6,900 bases of DNA from CAYUVF01 sp964448045 (GCA_964448045.1 CAYUVF010000099.1:1-6900); one strand, 5' to 3'. Numbered from the stretch's first letter, positions 1 through 5,319 are shown. A program made the numbers and translations. Notes: generated by a model not told the origin, from the letters alone.

Positions 1-38
1 AGCCAGTCCTGTTTGCGGGGGGTAGTCACCCGGCCTTT

Positions 39-52
39 GCCCGGCGCCGGGC
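39..52. repeat. Perfect 14-bp GC palindrome
   Basis: GCCCGGCGCCGGGC is identical to its own reverse complement. It could form a cruciform or be the arms of a terminator reading in from the left, although no T-run follows. Its role is unknown. Confidence 0.5.
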
Positions 53-200
53 GGCTTCGGCTAGGGGGGGGCGCAGGGGTTGGCAAAGGCACGGGACCGC
101 GTAAGCTGTTACTGGGGCGGGGGTTGCGGCGTGGAGGGGGCGTGGCGTGCTCTGTCGGAAATGGCGCAGGAGTGGCGGACAGTGTGCTGGGGGCGCTTCC

Positions 201-250
201 GCGTGAAACGGCGTCAAACGGCGTGTAACGGGGCATTACGGCGTAATTGC
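201..250 (+). repeat. Five 10-bp phased repeats, consensus GCGTGAAACG
   Basis: Five consecutive 10-base units fall exactly in register: GCGTGAAACG, GCGTCAAACG, GCGTGTAACG, GGCATTACG preceded by G, and GCGTAATTGC. The first three are close copies and the last two are degenerate. Units four and five also form the inverted repeat ATTACG-G-CGTAAT (235-247). A 10-bp period puts each unit on the same face of the helix, as in binding-site arrays. GCGTGAAACG resembles the GTGAAACG element I recall in the Mu right-end MuA sites, so transposase binding is a reasonable inference. An iteron-like or repressor array is the alternative. Confidence 0.55.
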
Positions 251-260
251 GCGCGTGGGG

Positions 261-295
261 CAAAACGGGAGTAAAGTGCCAAAATCGGCGGGTAA
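261..295 (+). repeat. Two imperfect direct repeats, CAAAA(T)CGG(C)GGGTAA-like
   Basis: CAAAACGGGAGTAA (261-274) and CAAAATCGGCGGGTAA (280-295) share the CAAAA-CGG-G-TAA pattern with starts 19 bp apart, just right of the 10-bp repeat block and sharing its AAACGG core. They may be further sites for the same protein. Confidence 0.4.
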
Positions 296-299
296 TGCG

Positions 300-344
300 C
301 CACCACCCCGCGTCCACCAGGTGGTGGCACGCGAGCACGCGTGC
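300..344. repeat. Nested inverted repeats
   Basis: CCACCAC (300-306) pairs with GTGGTGG (321-327), and CCACC-A-GGTGG (314-324) is an alternative inner pairing. A perfect 10-bp palindrome GCACGCGTGC follows at 335-344. They may be binding sites or transcript structures; nothing shows which. Confidence 0.4.
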
Positions 345-351
345 AAGGGTA

Positions 352-377
352 CCCCCCTACCACATATAGTAGGGGGG
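352..377 (-). terminator. Stem-loop just beyond the leftward lipoprotein gene
   Basis: CCCCCCTAC (352-360) and GTAGGGGGG (369-377) form a perfect 9-bp stem around the 8-base AT-rich loop CACATATA. It begins 4 bases past the stop codon of the leftward gene, where a terminator is expected. No T-run follows on either strand, so it is not a classical intrinsic terminator; it may protect the RNA 3' end or mark a boundary. Confidence 0.45.
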
Positions 378-381
378 GGCG

Positions 382-762
382 TCAGAAAATGACGATCCGG
401 CCGTACCGCGCGGTGACGTTGAAATAGGAATTGCTGATGAGATCGGGGCCATACCGCGGACTGCCGGCGGGAACGACCCAGACATGGCAGCCAAAATTGA
501 GCTGCTCATTACCCCGGAGAGCGAGTTCGCGGGCGGTCTCCTCGATGTCACGGTCGCAGTGGGTCACCCCGAGATAGATCGTGTTAGCGTCGATTCGCAC
601 CCACTCGATCTCGGGCCGCGACGCGTAACCCTCGATGGTCGCGCGGGCCTCCGCCGTCCACGCGTGACGCAGGGACGATAGACCACCCTCGCCCTCGCCG
701 CAACCTGTCGCAGTTACCAAAACCGCCACTATGCACGCCTCCACAAACAATCGTTTGAGCAT
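382..762 (-). CDS. Predicted lipoprotein of unknown function in the repressor position
   Basis: 126 aa. The ATG at 762 is chosen because GGAGGG (773-768) sits 5 bases upstream and a signal peptide begins exactly there; the open frame continues upstream to 864, but that part overlaps the divergent promoters. Residues 1-20 have K3 R4, a hydrophobic stretch (with an odd E8) and the lipobox-like ATGC ending at C21, so lipidation and membrane anchoring are likely; alanine at -3 is less usual. The mature part begins with a Gly/Glu-rich linker. It contains C69 (THCDRD) and C92 (GCHVWVV), which could form a disulfide. I do not recognise the family. Mu has its leftward repressor c at this location, so a lysogeny-expressed surface protein such as a superinfection-exclusion factor is an inference from place and export signal only. 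A stem-loop follows the stop. Confidence 0.75.
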   Translation of the reverse strand: MLKRLFVEACIVAVLVTATGCGEGEGGLSSLRHAWTAEARATIEGYASRPEIEWVRIDANTIYLGVTHCDRDIEETARELALRGNEQLNFGCHVWVVPAGSPRYGPDLISNSYFNVTARYGRIVIF

Positions 763-784
763 CTCGTCCCTCCGCAAAATTCCC

Positions 785-813
785 TTGACGCCGGGGTCGG
801 AAATCCCTACAAT
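785..813 (+). promoter_or_regulatory. Rightward early promoter, TTGACG-17-TACAAT
   Basis: TTGACG (785-790) and TACAAT (808-813) are separated by 17 bases, each one mismatch from the sigma-70 consensus. A start 6-9 bases past the -10 box falls at about 819-822, only 2-5 bases before the ATG at 824. The promoter would drive the HTH gene and the transposition operon, giving an almost leaderless first message, as the lambda PRM transcript does for cI. Confidence 0.75.
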
Positions 814-837
814 AAGCGTTGACATGACAACTCCCAA
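809..837 (-). promoter_or_regulatory. Leftward promoter, TTGGGA-17-TATTGT, overlapping the rightward one
   Basis: On the minus strand TTGGGA (837-832) and TATTGT (814-809) are 17 bases apart, each two mismatches from consensus. The -10 boxes of the two promoters overlap almost completely (809-813), so polymerase could not occupy both. The start would fall near 802, giving a leader of about 40 bases to the lipoprotein ATG with its GGAGGG site. Confidence 0.5.
818..831. promoter_or_regulatory. Candidate operator: near-palindrome over the start codon
   Basis: GTTGACATGACAAC is a 14-bp dyad with one mismatched pair (A822/A827), centred on the ATG at 824 and lying in the spacer of the leftward promoter. 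A dimeric HTH repressor bound here would block rightward initiation and interfere with the leftward promoter. TTGAC half-sites recur at 785-789 and, inverted as TGTCAA, at 859-864. The binding protein is not known; the adjacent HTH product is the obvious candidate. Confidence 0.45.
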
Positions 838-1066
838 TATAACCGCAACGAGTGGGGCTGTCAAGGGGGAAATCCCCCGCGCGATCCCCGAGCTCCGCGC
901 GTACCTCGCTCGTCACTGCCTACGTCCCCTTGATGTTGCCCGCCGCCTCGGTGTCAGCCGGCAGTACGTCTCAGCCGTGCTCCGGGAGGCGACACCGGTG
1001 AGTCACGAGCAGGTCGACCGCATCCGTGAGGCCATCCAGGAGGTGCAGAGTGATATTGAGGTATGA
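824..1066 (+). CDS. Small helix-turn-helix regulator, Ner/Cro-like by position
   Basis: 80 aa. Residues about 33-56 form a Cro/C1-type helix-turn-helix (LDVARRLGVSRQYVSAVL), followed by a helical tail that may dimerise. It is the first gene of the rightward operon, directly before the transposase, which is the place of ner in Mu (75 aa). There Ner turns down early and repressor transcription. The ATG at 824 is chosen because a strong promoter ends 10 bases upstream; there is no Shine-Dalgarno sequence, so translation would be of an almost leaderless mRNA. The alternative in-frame ATG at 731 lies upstream of the promoter, inside the opposing lipoprotein gene, and has no ribosome site. The product could instead be the lysogeny repressor, since no other is seen. 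Its last 17 bases overlap the transposase start. Confidence 0.8.
   Translation: MTTPNITATSGAVKGEIPRAIPELRAYLARHCLRPLDVARRLGVSRQYVSAVLREATPVSHEQVDRIREAIQEVQSDIEV
1038..1052 (+). promoter_or_regulatory. Ribosome site deciding the transposase start
   Basis: AGGAGG (1038-1043) followed by 6 bases and GTG (1050-1052) selects this GTG over the upstream in-frame GTG at 1026, which has no such site. The site lies inside the HTH gene, so the two genes are probably translationally coupled. Confidence 0.8.
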
Positions 1067-3020
1067 CGAAGTGCGATCGCTCGAACAGATCTCGCAGCGC
1101 ACGCTGCGGCGCCGACTGGCGTCAGGCCGATACGTGAGCACGCGCCTCGCGGAACGGCACGAAAACGGCCGTCCCGTGCGCGGGATCCCCGCGAGCTGCC
1201 TCTCACGAGCTGCGCGCGCCAGGCTGGAGGCGCGGTCCGACGGTCACCGTGACGCTCCTATTAATACGTTAATACACACGCGCACGCGCGAGGGGGCGTC
1301 GGCCGACGTGCCGATCACCGCCGACGGCCTCCCTGACGTCGCCGCGCTGCGCGCCCGGGGCCAGGATGGAATCGCCCAGGAGTGGGACCGCCGGATGCGG
1401 GCCGTCGCTCGCTCCCGCGTACTGGTCAACCGGGCCGATCACGGCGAGACCTGCGCGGCCTGGCAGCGCGTGGCCGCGGAATATGACATCTCCGAGCGGA
1501 CACTCCGGCGCTGGGATCGCGCACTGCGCGATTACGGCCCGGTCGGCCTGGTGCCTGCCACCGGCTCACAGCGCGGTGAGTCGCGCGTAATCCCCGACAA
1601 GCTCGGACTCCAGATCCGGGAGGCGTGGCTCCAGGAGAACCGGTGGAGCTACCAGCAGGTCTGGCGCGATATTGTCCGGCCGTATTGCCGCGAATACGAC
1701 CTCGATGTTCCCCACCCCAGCACCGTGCGACGTTACATCCAACGGCACGTACTGCCGATCGAGGAGGCACGCTATCGGGGAGACCTGCGCGCGTGGAAGG
1801 CGTACGCCGCGCCGAAGGTCCGGCGCAAGCTGCCTCCGATCAACTCGATCTGGGTCGCAGATCACCGCAAATTTGACGTGTTTGTACTCGACGACGGCCG
1901 GCCCATTCGGCCCTGGATCACAGCAATCATCGACGTCGGCTCGGCCGGCTGGGTCGGCTGGCGCATCTGCCGGCGGCCCAACGCCGATGCCGTCTGTCAC
2001 GCGTTACGCAGCGCGCTGCTGTCCTGCGGGATCCCGGACGCGTTTGTGCGCGACAATGGCCGGGAATTCGCGGCGAACCGCCTGGGCGGGCGTGCCGAGA
2101 GGCGGTCCAACCCGGCCCCCGATGACCTCGCCGCCGCGGAACGATGGCCCGCGGAGATCCCCCGCGAGGTCGAGCACTCCGGGATCTGGCAGGCGCTCGG
2201 TATCCAGCTGATAACCGCCCTGCCGTATTCGGCGTGGAGCAAGCCGATAGAGCCGATATTCGGGGCCTGGAGCCGCTCATACGAGAATCAGATACCAGGG
2301 TGGTGCGGCCGAGACGCGCAGGACAAACCCGACGGTCTCCAAACGGACATTGATCGCGAAAACCTGCTCACCTACGAACAGTTTCTCGCGCTCGCCGGGT
2401 ACCTGATCGAGGAGGAGTGGAACAACGGCCACGTCTGCGGCGAGCGCGATTGTACGCCGGCGGAGGCGTACGCGGACTATGACGCGCGCATCCCCGATCC
2501 GCAAACGGTCGGTTACCTGCTGCGCGACCGACGCGAACGGCGCGTCACCACGAGCGGGATCGAGATCGCCGGGCACCGGTACATGAGCACCGGCCTGGCC
2601 CCGTATGTCGGAGCCCGCGTCCGGGTTGCGCACGACCCCGCCGAGCCGAACTGGATCACGGTCTACACACCCGACGATCGGGTGCTGGCCGTGCCGGAGG
2701 CACGTTCCGCCCGGTGGCTGGAGTGGGGCGCGGCCAACACGGACGCCAAACGCCAGGAGCGGGCCCAGCGCCAGCACCTGGTGCGCGTGCGTGACGAGAT
2801 CCGGGGAGCGACGCCGCTGGAGCGGTTGGATCCCACGGGCGGCGCGCATATGGTCGCGGCGCGCAAACGACTCGAGGCCGGCCGCGCCGAACGGGCCAGA
2901 CTGGAGGCCGACGCCGCCGTACAGCACCAGATTCAGCGTCGGGTGAGTACGCCGGATCGGGCCGCGGAGACGCCAGACGACACATCCGCGGCCTATCGCG
3001 CGATAGAGCACCTATTATGA
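1050..3020 (+). CDS. MuA-type DDE transposase (DDE recombinase A)
   Basis: 656 aa from the GTG at 1050 (MuA is 663 aa). It would bind the element ends, nick them and join them to target DNA by transesterification. Visible order: N-terminal winged-helix-like segment (about 10-60, ISQRTLRRRL), a linker, an HTH (about 143-160, YDISERTLRRW), a second DNA-binding part (about 189-237), the RNase-H-fold core with D271 (WVADHRKFD), D335 (VRDNGREF) and E401 (SKPIEPIFG), a beta-barrel (about 487-552), and a charged helical tail from about 562 ending AYRAIEHLL. The triad spacing matches MuA D269/D336/E392. In MuA the tail contacts MuB and ClpX; the same role here is inferred. The gene lies 10 bases before the ATPase gene. 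A Tn7/Tn552-type transposon is less likely because Gam and GemA-like genes follow. Confidence 0.95.
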   Translation: MILRYDEVRSLEQISQRTLRRRLASGRYVSTRLAERHENGRPVRGIPASCLSRAARARLEARSDGHRDAPINTLIHTRTREGASADVPITADGLPDVAALRARGQDGIAQEWDRRMRAVARSRVLVNRADHGETCAAWQRVAAEYDISERTLRRWDRALRDYGPVGLVPATGSQRGESRVIPDKLGLQIREAWLQENRWSYQQVWRDIVRPYCREYDLDVPHPSTVRRYIQRHVLPIEEARYRGDLRAWKAYAAPKVRRKLPPINSIWVADHRKFDVFVLDDGRPIRPWITAIIDVGSAGWVGWRICRRPNADAVCHALRSALLSCGIPDAFVRDNGREFAANRLGGRAERRSNPAPDDLAAAERWPAEIPREVEHSGIWQALGIQLITALPYSAWSKPIEPIFGAWSRSYENQIPGWCGRDAQDKPDGLQTDIDRENLLTYEQFLALAGYLIEEEWNNGHVCGERDCTPAEAYADYDARIPDPQTVGYLLRDRRERRVTTSGIEIAGHRYMSTGLAPYVGARVRVAHDPAEPNWITVYTPDDRVLAVPEARSARWLEWGAANTDAKRQERAQRQHLVRVRDEIRGATPLERLDPTGGAHMVAARKRLEAGRAERARLEADAAVQHQIQRRVSTPDRAAETPDDTSAAYRAIEHLL

Positions 3021-3030
3021 GGAGGGTACG

Positions 3031-3951
3031 ATGGCGGAAAAATGGAACAAGCGGGCGAGCCAGGCGGCAGAGGCGTTTGCCTCATGGCGCGACGAGCACG
3101 GCCTGACCGATGAGGATGTTGGCGCGCTGCTCGATTGCAGCACATCGGTCGCGAGCCAGATGCTACGGCAGGTCTATGACGGCAACGTCGCCAAATATGC
3201 CGACAGGATGCGTAGCATCCTCCGCGATGAGAGGTTGCGCGCGGAGGGGCCTGCCGAAGCGCGGTACGTGCGTACACAGGTCGCGCGCCAGGTCGAGGCT
3301 GCCTGCACAGACGCGCGGCTCGATTCCGACCTGGTCTATGTCGTCGGTGCCACCGGCGTCGGCAAGACCATGGCGGCGCGACACTACGCGGAGGAAATCG
3401 AGCCGCAGTCTCTCTACGTGTACACCGGGCCCCAGTGCGGGGCGAGTAGCCTGGTGCGCCTGCTCGCCGACGAACTACACGTGTCGCATGAGCAGCGCGC
3501 GGTCTATGACGTGCGACGGGAGGTGGAGGCGCGCCTCGCGCGCGGCGTCCGCGTGCTGATTGTTGACGAGATCGACTATCCGTCGGAATCCCTGCTGCAG
3601 TGTGTTCGGGCGATCTACGACCAGGCCGGCATTGGAGTGGTCGCTATCGGCACGTTCGCGTGCCTCAGGAAATTACGCGCCAGCCGGTCGGATACCAAGG
3701 CGCAAATCGTCGGACGAATCGGCAGCACGGTCACCATCCCGCGGTGTGGTGAGGCCGACCTGCGGCATATCGCCCTCCAGTGGGGACTTGACAACGAAAC
3801 ACTCGATGCGCTGATCGACGTGGCTGCCGGCCAGGCACGGCATCTGGTTAAGGTATGGCGGCGAGCCGTCAGGCTGGACGGCGGCGACGTGACGCCGTCC
3901 GTCGTCGCGCGGGCCGCGGCCCAGCTGCTGGATCCCCGCGAGTACATGTGA
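3031..3951 (+). CDS. MuB-type AAA+ ATPase, target-DNA activator
   Basis: 306 aa (MuB is 312). By family, it binds target DNA as an ATP-dependent filament, delivers it to the transposase and stimulates strand transfer; target immunity follows from its removal near element ends. Visible: an N-terminal Cro-like HTH (about 12-60), Walker A GATGVGKT (106-113), Walker B VLIVDE (175-180, D179 and E180), a sensor-like VVAIGTF (203-209), and a C-terminal helical domain (about 240-300) like the DNA-binding end of MuB. The ATG at 3031 has GAGGAGGG 4 bases upstream, fused to the transposase stop codon as TGAGGAGGG. Its own stop carries the same fusion for the next gene. Confidence 0.93.
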   Translation: MAEKWNKRASQAAEAFASWRDEHGLTDEDVGALLDCSTSVASQMLRQVYDGNVAKYADRMRSILRDERLRAEGPAEARYVRTQVARQVEAACTDARLDSDLVYVVGATGVGKTMAARHYAEEIEPQSLYVYTGPQCGASSLVRLLADELHVSHEQRAVYDVRREVEARLARGVRVLIVDEIDYPSESLLQCVRAIYDQAGIGVVAIGTFACLRKLRASRSDTKAQIVGRIGSTVTIPRCGEADLRHIALQWGLDNETLDALIDVAAGQARHLVKVWRRAVRLDGGDVTPSVVARAAAQLLDPREYM

Positions 3952-3961
3952 GGAGGGCGCC

Positions 3962-4264
3962 ATGGGCCAAATGCACGTATCGCGACCGGCCGGTCGGCGG
4001 CTGCTCGCCGCACTGCGGCGGCTGGGCGGCTCGGCCACCTCCTGGCAACTGGCCACGGAGCTGCGCACGCATCACCTGAGCGCCGACGTGGCCAGCGCGC
4101 GCTGCGTGCTCGAGGAGGACGGATACGACCGTGAGGATCTGGTCACCGCCGGGCCCGTCGTCGACGACGACGGCCGCCGCGTCTACCGCTACCGGCTCAC
4201 ACGCCGGGCATTTTTCCATTTCGAGCAGGCCTCGCTTTTTGCCGGGGCCGAGGAGGGCAGATGA
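3962..4264 (+). CDS. Small winged-helix-like protein, function unknown
   Basis: 100 aa. Residues about 12-82 read as a winged helix: helix RRLLAALRRLGG, helix TSWQLATELR, a third helix around ADVASARCVLEEDG, then a wing with RRVYRYRLTRRA. The charge is mainly basic, with an acidic VVDDDG turn. I do not recognise the family; DNA binding is inferred from the fold pattern. The ATG at 3962 has AGGAGGG 4 bases upstream and lies 10 bases after the ATPase stop. It sits among the small early genes that in Mu separate B from gam. The end overlaps the next gene by ATGA (4261-4264), so their translation is coupled. M4 (3971) is a possible but less well placed start. Confidence 0.75.
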   Translation: MGQMHVSRPAGRRLLAALRRLGGSATSWQLATELRTHHLSADVASARCVLEEDGYDREDLVTAGPVVDDDGRRVYRYRLTRRAFFHFEQASLFAGAEEGR

Positions 4265-4434
4265 CGAAATATCGTGACATGGATCGAGAGGACCTGCCGC
4301 TGATCGGCGCGGGCCAGGGGCATACGGAACAGCAGATGCGCGACTCCGCGCTGATCGGCGGGATCGCCCTGCTCGGGCTGATCCTGGTCGGAATCGTGTT
4401 GCTCGTCAAATCCTGTGTGGGGGTGCTCCTGTGA
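4261..4434 (+). CDS. 57-aa protein with one membrane segment
   Basis: 57 aa. AGGAGGG (4251-4257) lies 3 bases before the ATG, and ATGA overlaps the previous stop. The N-terminal half is polar (residues 1-29, many Asp, Glu, Arg and Gln). Residues about 30-49 (from ALIGGIALLGLILVG to LLV) make one continuous hydrophobic helix, followed by K50 and a short tail with C52. It is probably an inner-membrane protein with one crossing. The family is not recognised. Mu has the small toxic gene kil in the same B-to-gam interval; similarity here is of place only. Coding is supported by the ribosome site and by overlaps at both ends (GTGA at 4431-4434). Confidence 0.75.
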   Translation: MTKYRDMDREDLPLIGAGQGHTEQQMRDSALIGGIALLGLILVGIVLLVKSCVGVLL

Positions 4435-4811
4435 GAGCGATACCGCGTAATCAATCCGACTGCCCCCGCTGCGGGACCCGGCTGGACTCGCACGGGCTGG
4501 ACCACCGCGACTCGCTGCTCCGGTCGCATTGCCCCCACTGTCTGACCTACTACGTGGAGGCGTCGCCGGCCCTGCGCAGGGAGCCGCGTCGGTCCCGCTG
4601 GGAGCCGTTTATCCGCGCGCTCAAGTCCCACGCGCGCGCGGTCTCCGCCGGCGAGGCCGGGCCCGACCGCCTGGTCGCATGGCTCGACCGCGCGACTGAT
4701 AACTGGGACCTACCACTCACACCGGCCGCCCGCGAGGCGATCCTGGCGGCCGCCACCGCAACGATAACCGAGGAGACGACTGATGGCGAAACATCCGACG
4801 GACGAGATTAG
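4431..4811 (+). CDS. Zinc-ribbon-like small protein
   Basis: 126 aa from the GTG at 4431, whose GTGA overlaps the previous stop. The GGGGGTG upstream is a weaker ribosome site than its neighbours have, so coupling to the preceding gene probably matters. Two knuckles, C11-P-R-C14 and C34-P-H-C37, are 19 residues apart and typical of a treble-clef or ribbon zinc site; His residues between them could also bind metal. The rest is helical: about 55-75 is Arg-rich, 80-93 reads LVAWLDRATDNWDL, and 97-111 is Ala-rich before an acidic tail. The role is unknown; nucleic-acid or protein contact is usual for such ribbons. The last 29 bases overlap gam. Confidence 0.75.
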   Translation: MRAIPRNQSDCPRCGTRLDSHGLDHRDSLLRSHCPHCLTYYVEASPALRREPRRSRWEPFIRALKSHARAVSAGEAGPDRLVAWLDRATDNWDLPLTPAAREAILAAATATITEETTDGETSDGRD

Positions 4812-5301
4812 TGCGCGCCTGCTGGAGATCGGCCGACTGACGATCGATTGGGAGGCGATCGACGCGGAACGCCAGGGCCAGGTCGATGCCGTCAACGCGC
4901 AATACAGCCACCGGCTGCGCGAGCGCCTCGACACAATCCATGCGCGGGAGGCGGAGCTGGAGGCGTTTTGCAACGAGCATCGCGGGGAGATATTGCCGCG
5001 GCGGAAAAAGACCCTGAGCACGTTGTTCGGGGAGATCTCGTGGCGGCTCAAGCCGGCCAAAATCGCACGGCTGAAGGGCGTCGGTGCAGGGCAGGCAACC
5101 AAAAATCTCCTCGACCGGGGCCACCAATCACTCGTGAGGATCAAGCGGGCGCCCGACAAACCGGCCCTCAAGCAGGCACTCGCGAGCGGCGAGATCGACG
5201 ACGCCGAACTGAGAGCCTGCGGGTTCCGCGCGAGCCGCGGCGAGGAAAGCTGGGATTACGATCTCGACCGGGACAAAATCGCGGAACATCTCGACGACTG
5301 A
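4783..5301 (+). CDS. gam: Gam-type host-nuclease inhibitor (DNA-end protector)
   Basis: 172 aa (Mu Gam 174). Gam is the phage relative of Ku: a dimer that threads onto double-strand DNA ends and shields linear DNA from RecBCD-type exonuclease. Visible: long charged helices at about 8-70 (from LLEIGRLTIDWEAI to AELEAFCNEH), then the family hallmark KTLSTLFGEISWRLKP (76-91), the LVRIKRAPDKPALKQAL region (117-133) that matches Gam's VRxKxxxxKxAL pattern, and an acidic C-terminus. The ATG at 4783 has AGGAG (4771-4775) 7 bases upstream, inside the preceding gene. Together with the transposase and ATPase genes it marks the element as a transposable phage rather than a plain transposon. Confidence 0.88.
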   Translation: MAKHPTDEISARLLEIGRLTIDWEAIDAERQGQVDAVNAQYSHRLRERLDTIHAREAELEAFCNEHRGEILPRRKKTLSTLFGEISWRLKPAKIARLKGVGAGQATKNLLDRGHQSLVRIKRAPDKPALKQALASGEIDDAELRACGFRASRGEESWDYDLDRDKIAEHLDD

Positions 5302-5305
5302 TATC

Positions 5306-5319
5306 CCGCGGAGACGCGG
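5306..5319 (+). other. Hairpin with GAGA tetraloop between gam and the next gene
   Basis: CCGCG (5306-5310) GAGA CGCGG (5315-5319) forms a 5-bp stem with a GNRA loop in the only sizeable gap of the operon (5302-5335), shortly before the ribosome site AGGGGGG. It could influence mRNA stability or translation of the next gene. Confidence 0.4.

Larger units (their letters stand above)
1..381. other. Non-coding left region, repeat-rich; probable transposase-binding and end region
   Basis: I see no convincing gene here on either strand: the short open frames lack ribosome sites and recognisable protein sequence. The stretch is rich in structure, listed separately: a 14-bp palindrome, a 10-bp phased repeat block, two related 14-16-bp repeats, inverted repeats and a 9-bp stem. 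From 61 to 200 the plus strand is strongly G-skewed (hand count about 71 G against 28 C). In Mu the equivalent space left of the early genes holds attL and the MuA sites L1-L3. By position this stretch is likely to carry such sites, but I could not locate the element's terminal dinucleotide or a host junction. Confidence 0.5.
799..878. repeat. Two GGAAATCCC boxes in the control region
   Basis: GGAAATCCC occurs at 799-807, inside the spacer of the rightward promoter, and again at 868-876 inside the larger dyad GGGGGAAATCCCCC (865-878) within the HTH coding sequence. The repetition across the control region suggests a second class of operator; chance is possible in G/C-rich DNA. Confidence 0.4.

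Noticed and set aside
80..107. TTGGCA-16-TAAGCT as a rightward promoter
   Set aside because: The -10 box is poor and no gene follows in that direction before the opposing lipoprotein gene.
201..250. CRISPR array or plasmid iterons
   Set aside because: The units are 10 bp with no unique spacers and no Cas or Rep gene is present; a binding-site array fits better.
13..274. Short open frames in the left region (13-228, 80-274 and 26-217 on the other strand)
   Set aside because: They are composition-driven, with no ribosome site and no recognisable protein; the DNA holds binding-site-like repeats instead.
731..823. An N-terminal extension of the HTH protein from ATG 731
   Set aside because: It lies upstream of the promoter at 785-813, within the opposing lipoprotein gene, and has no ribosome site.
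763..864. An N-terminal extension of the lipoprotein frame to ATG 864
   Set aside because: It would cross both promoters; the internal ATG at 762 has a good ribosome site and starts a signal peptide.
2277..3011. A 244-codon leftward open frame opposite the transposase
   Set aside because: It lies wholly antisense to the conserved C-terminal half of the transposase and has low-complexity content; high GC makes such antisense frames common.
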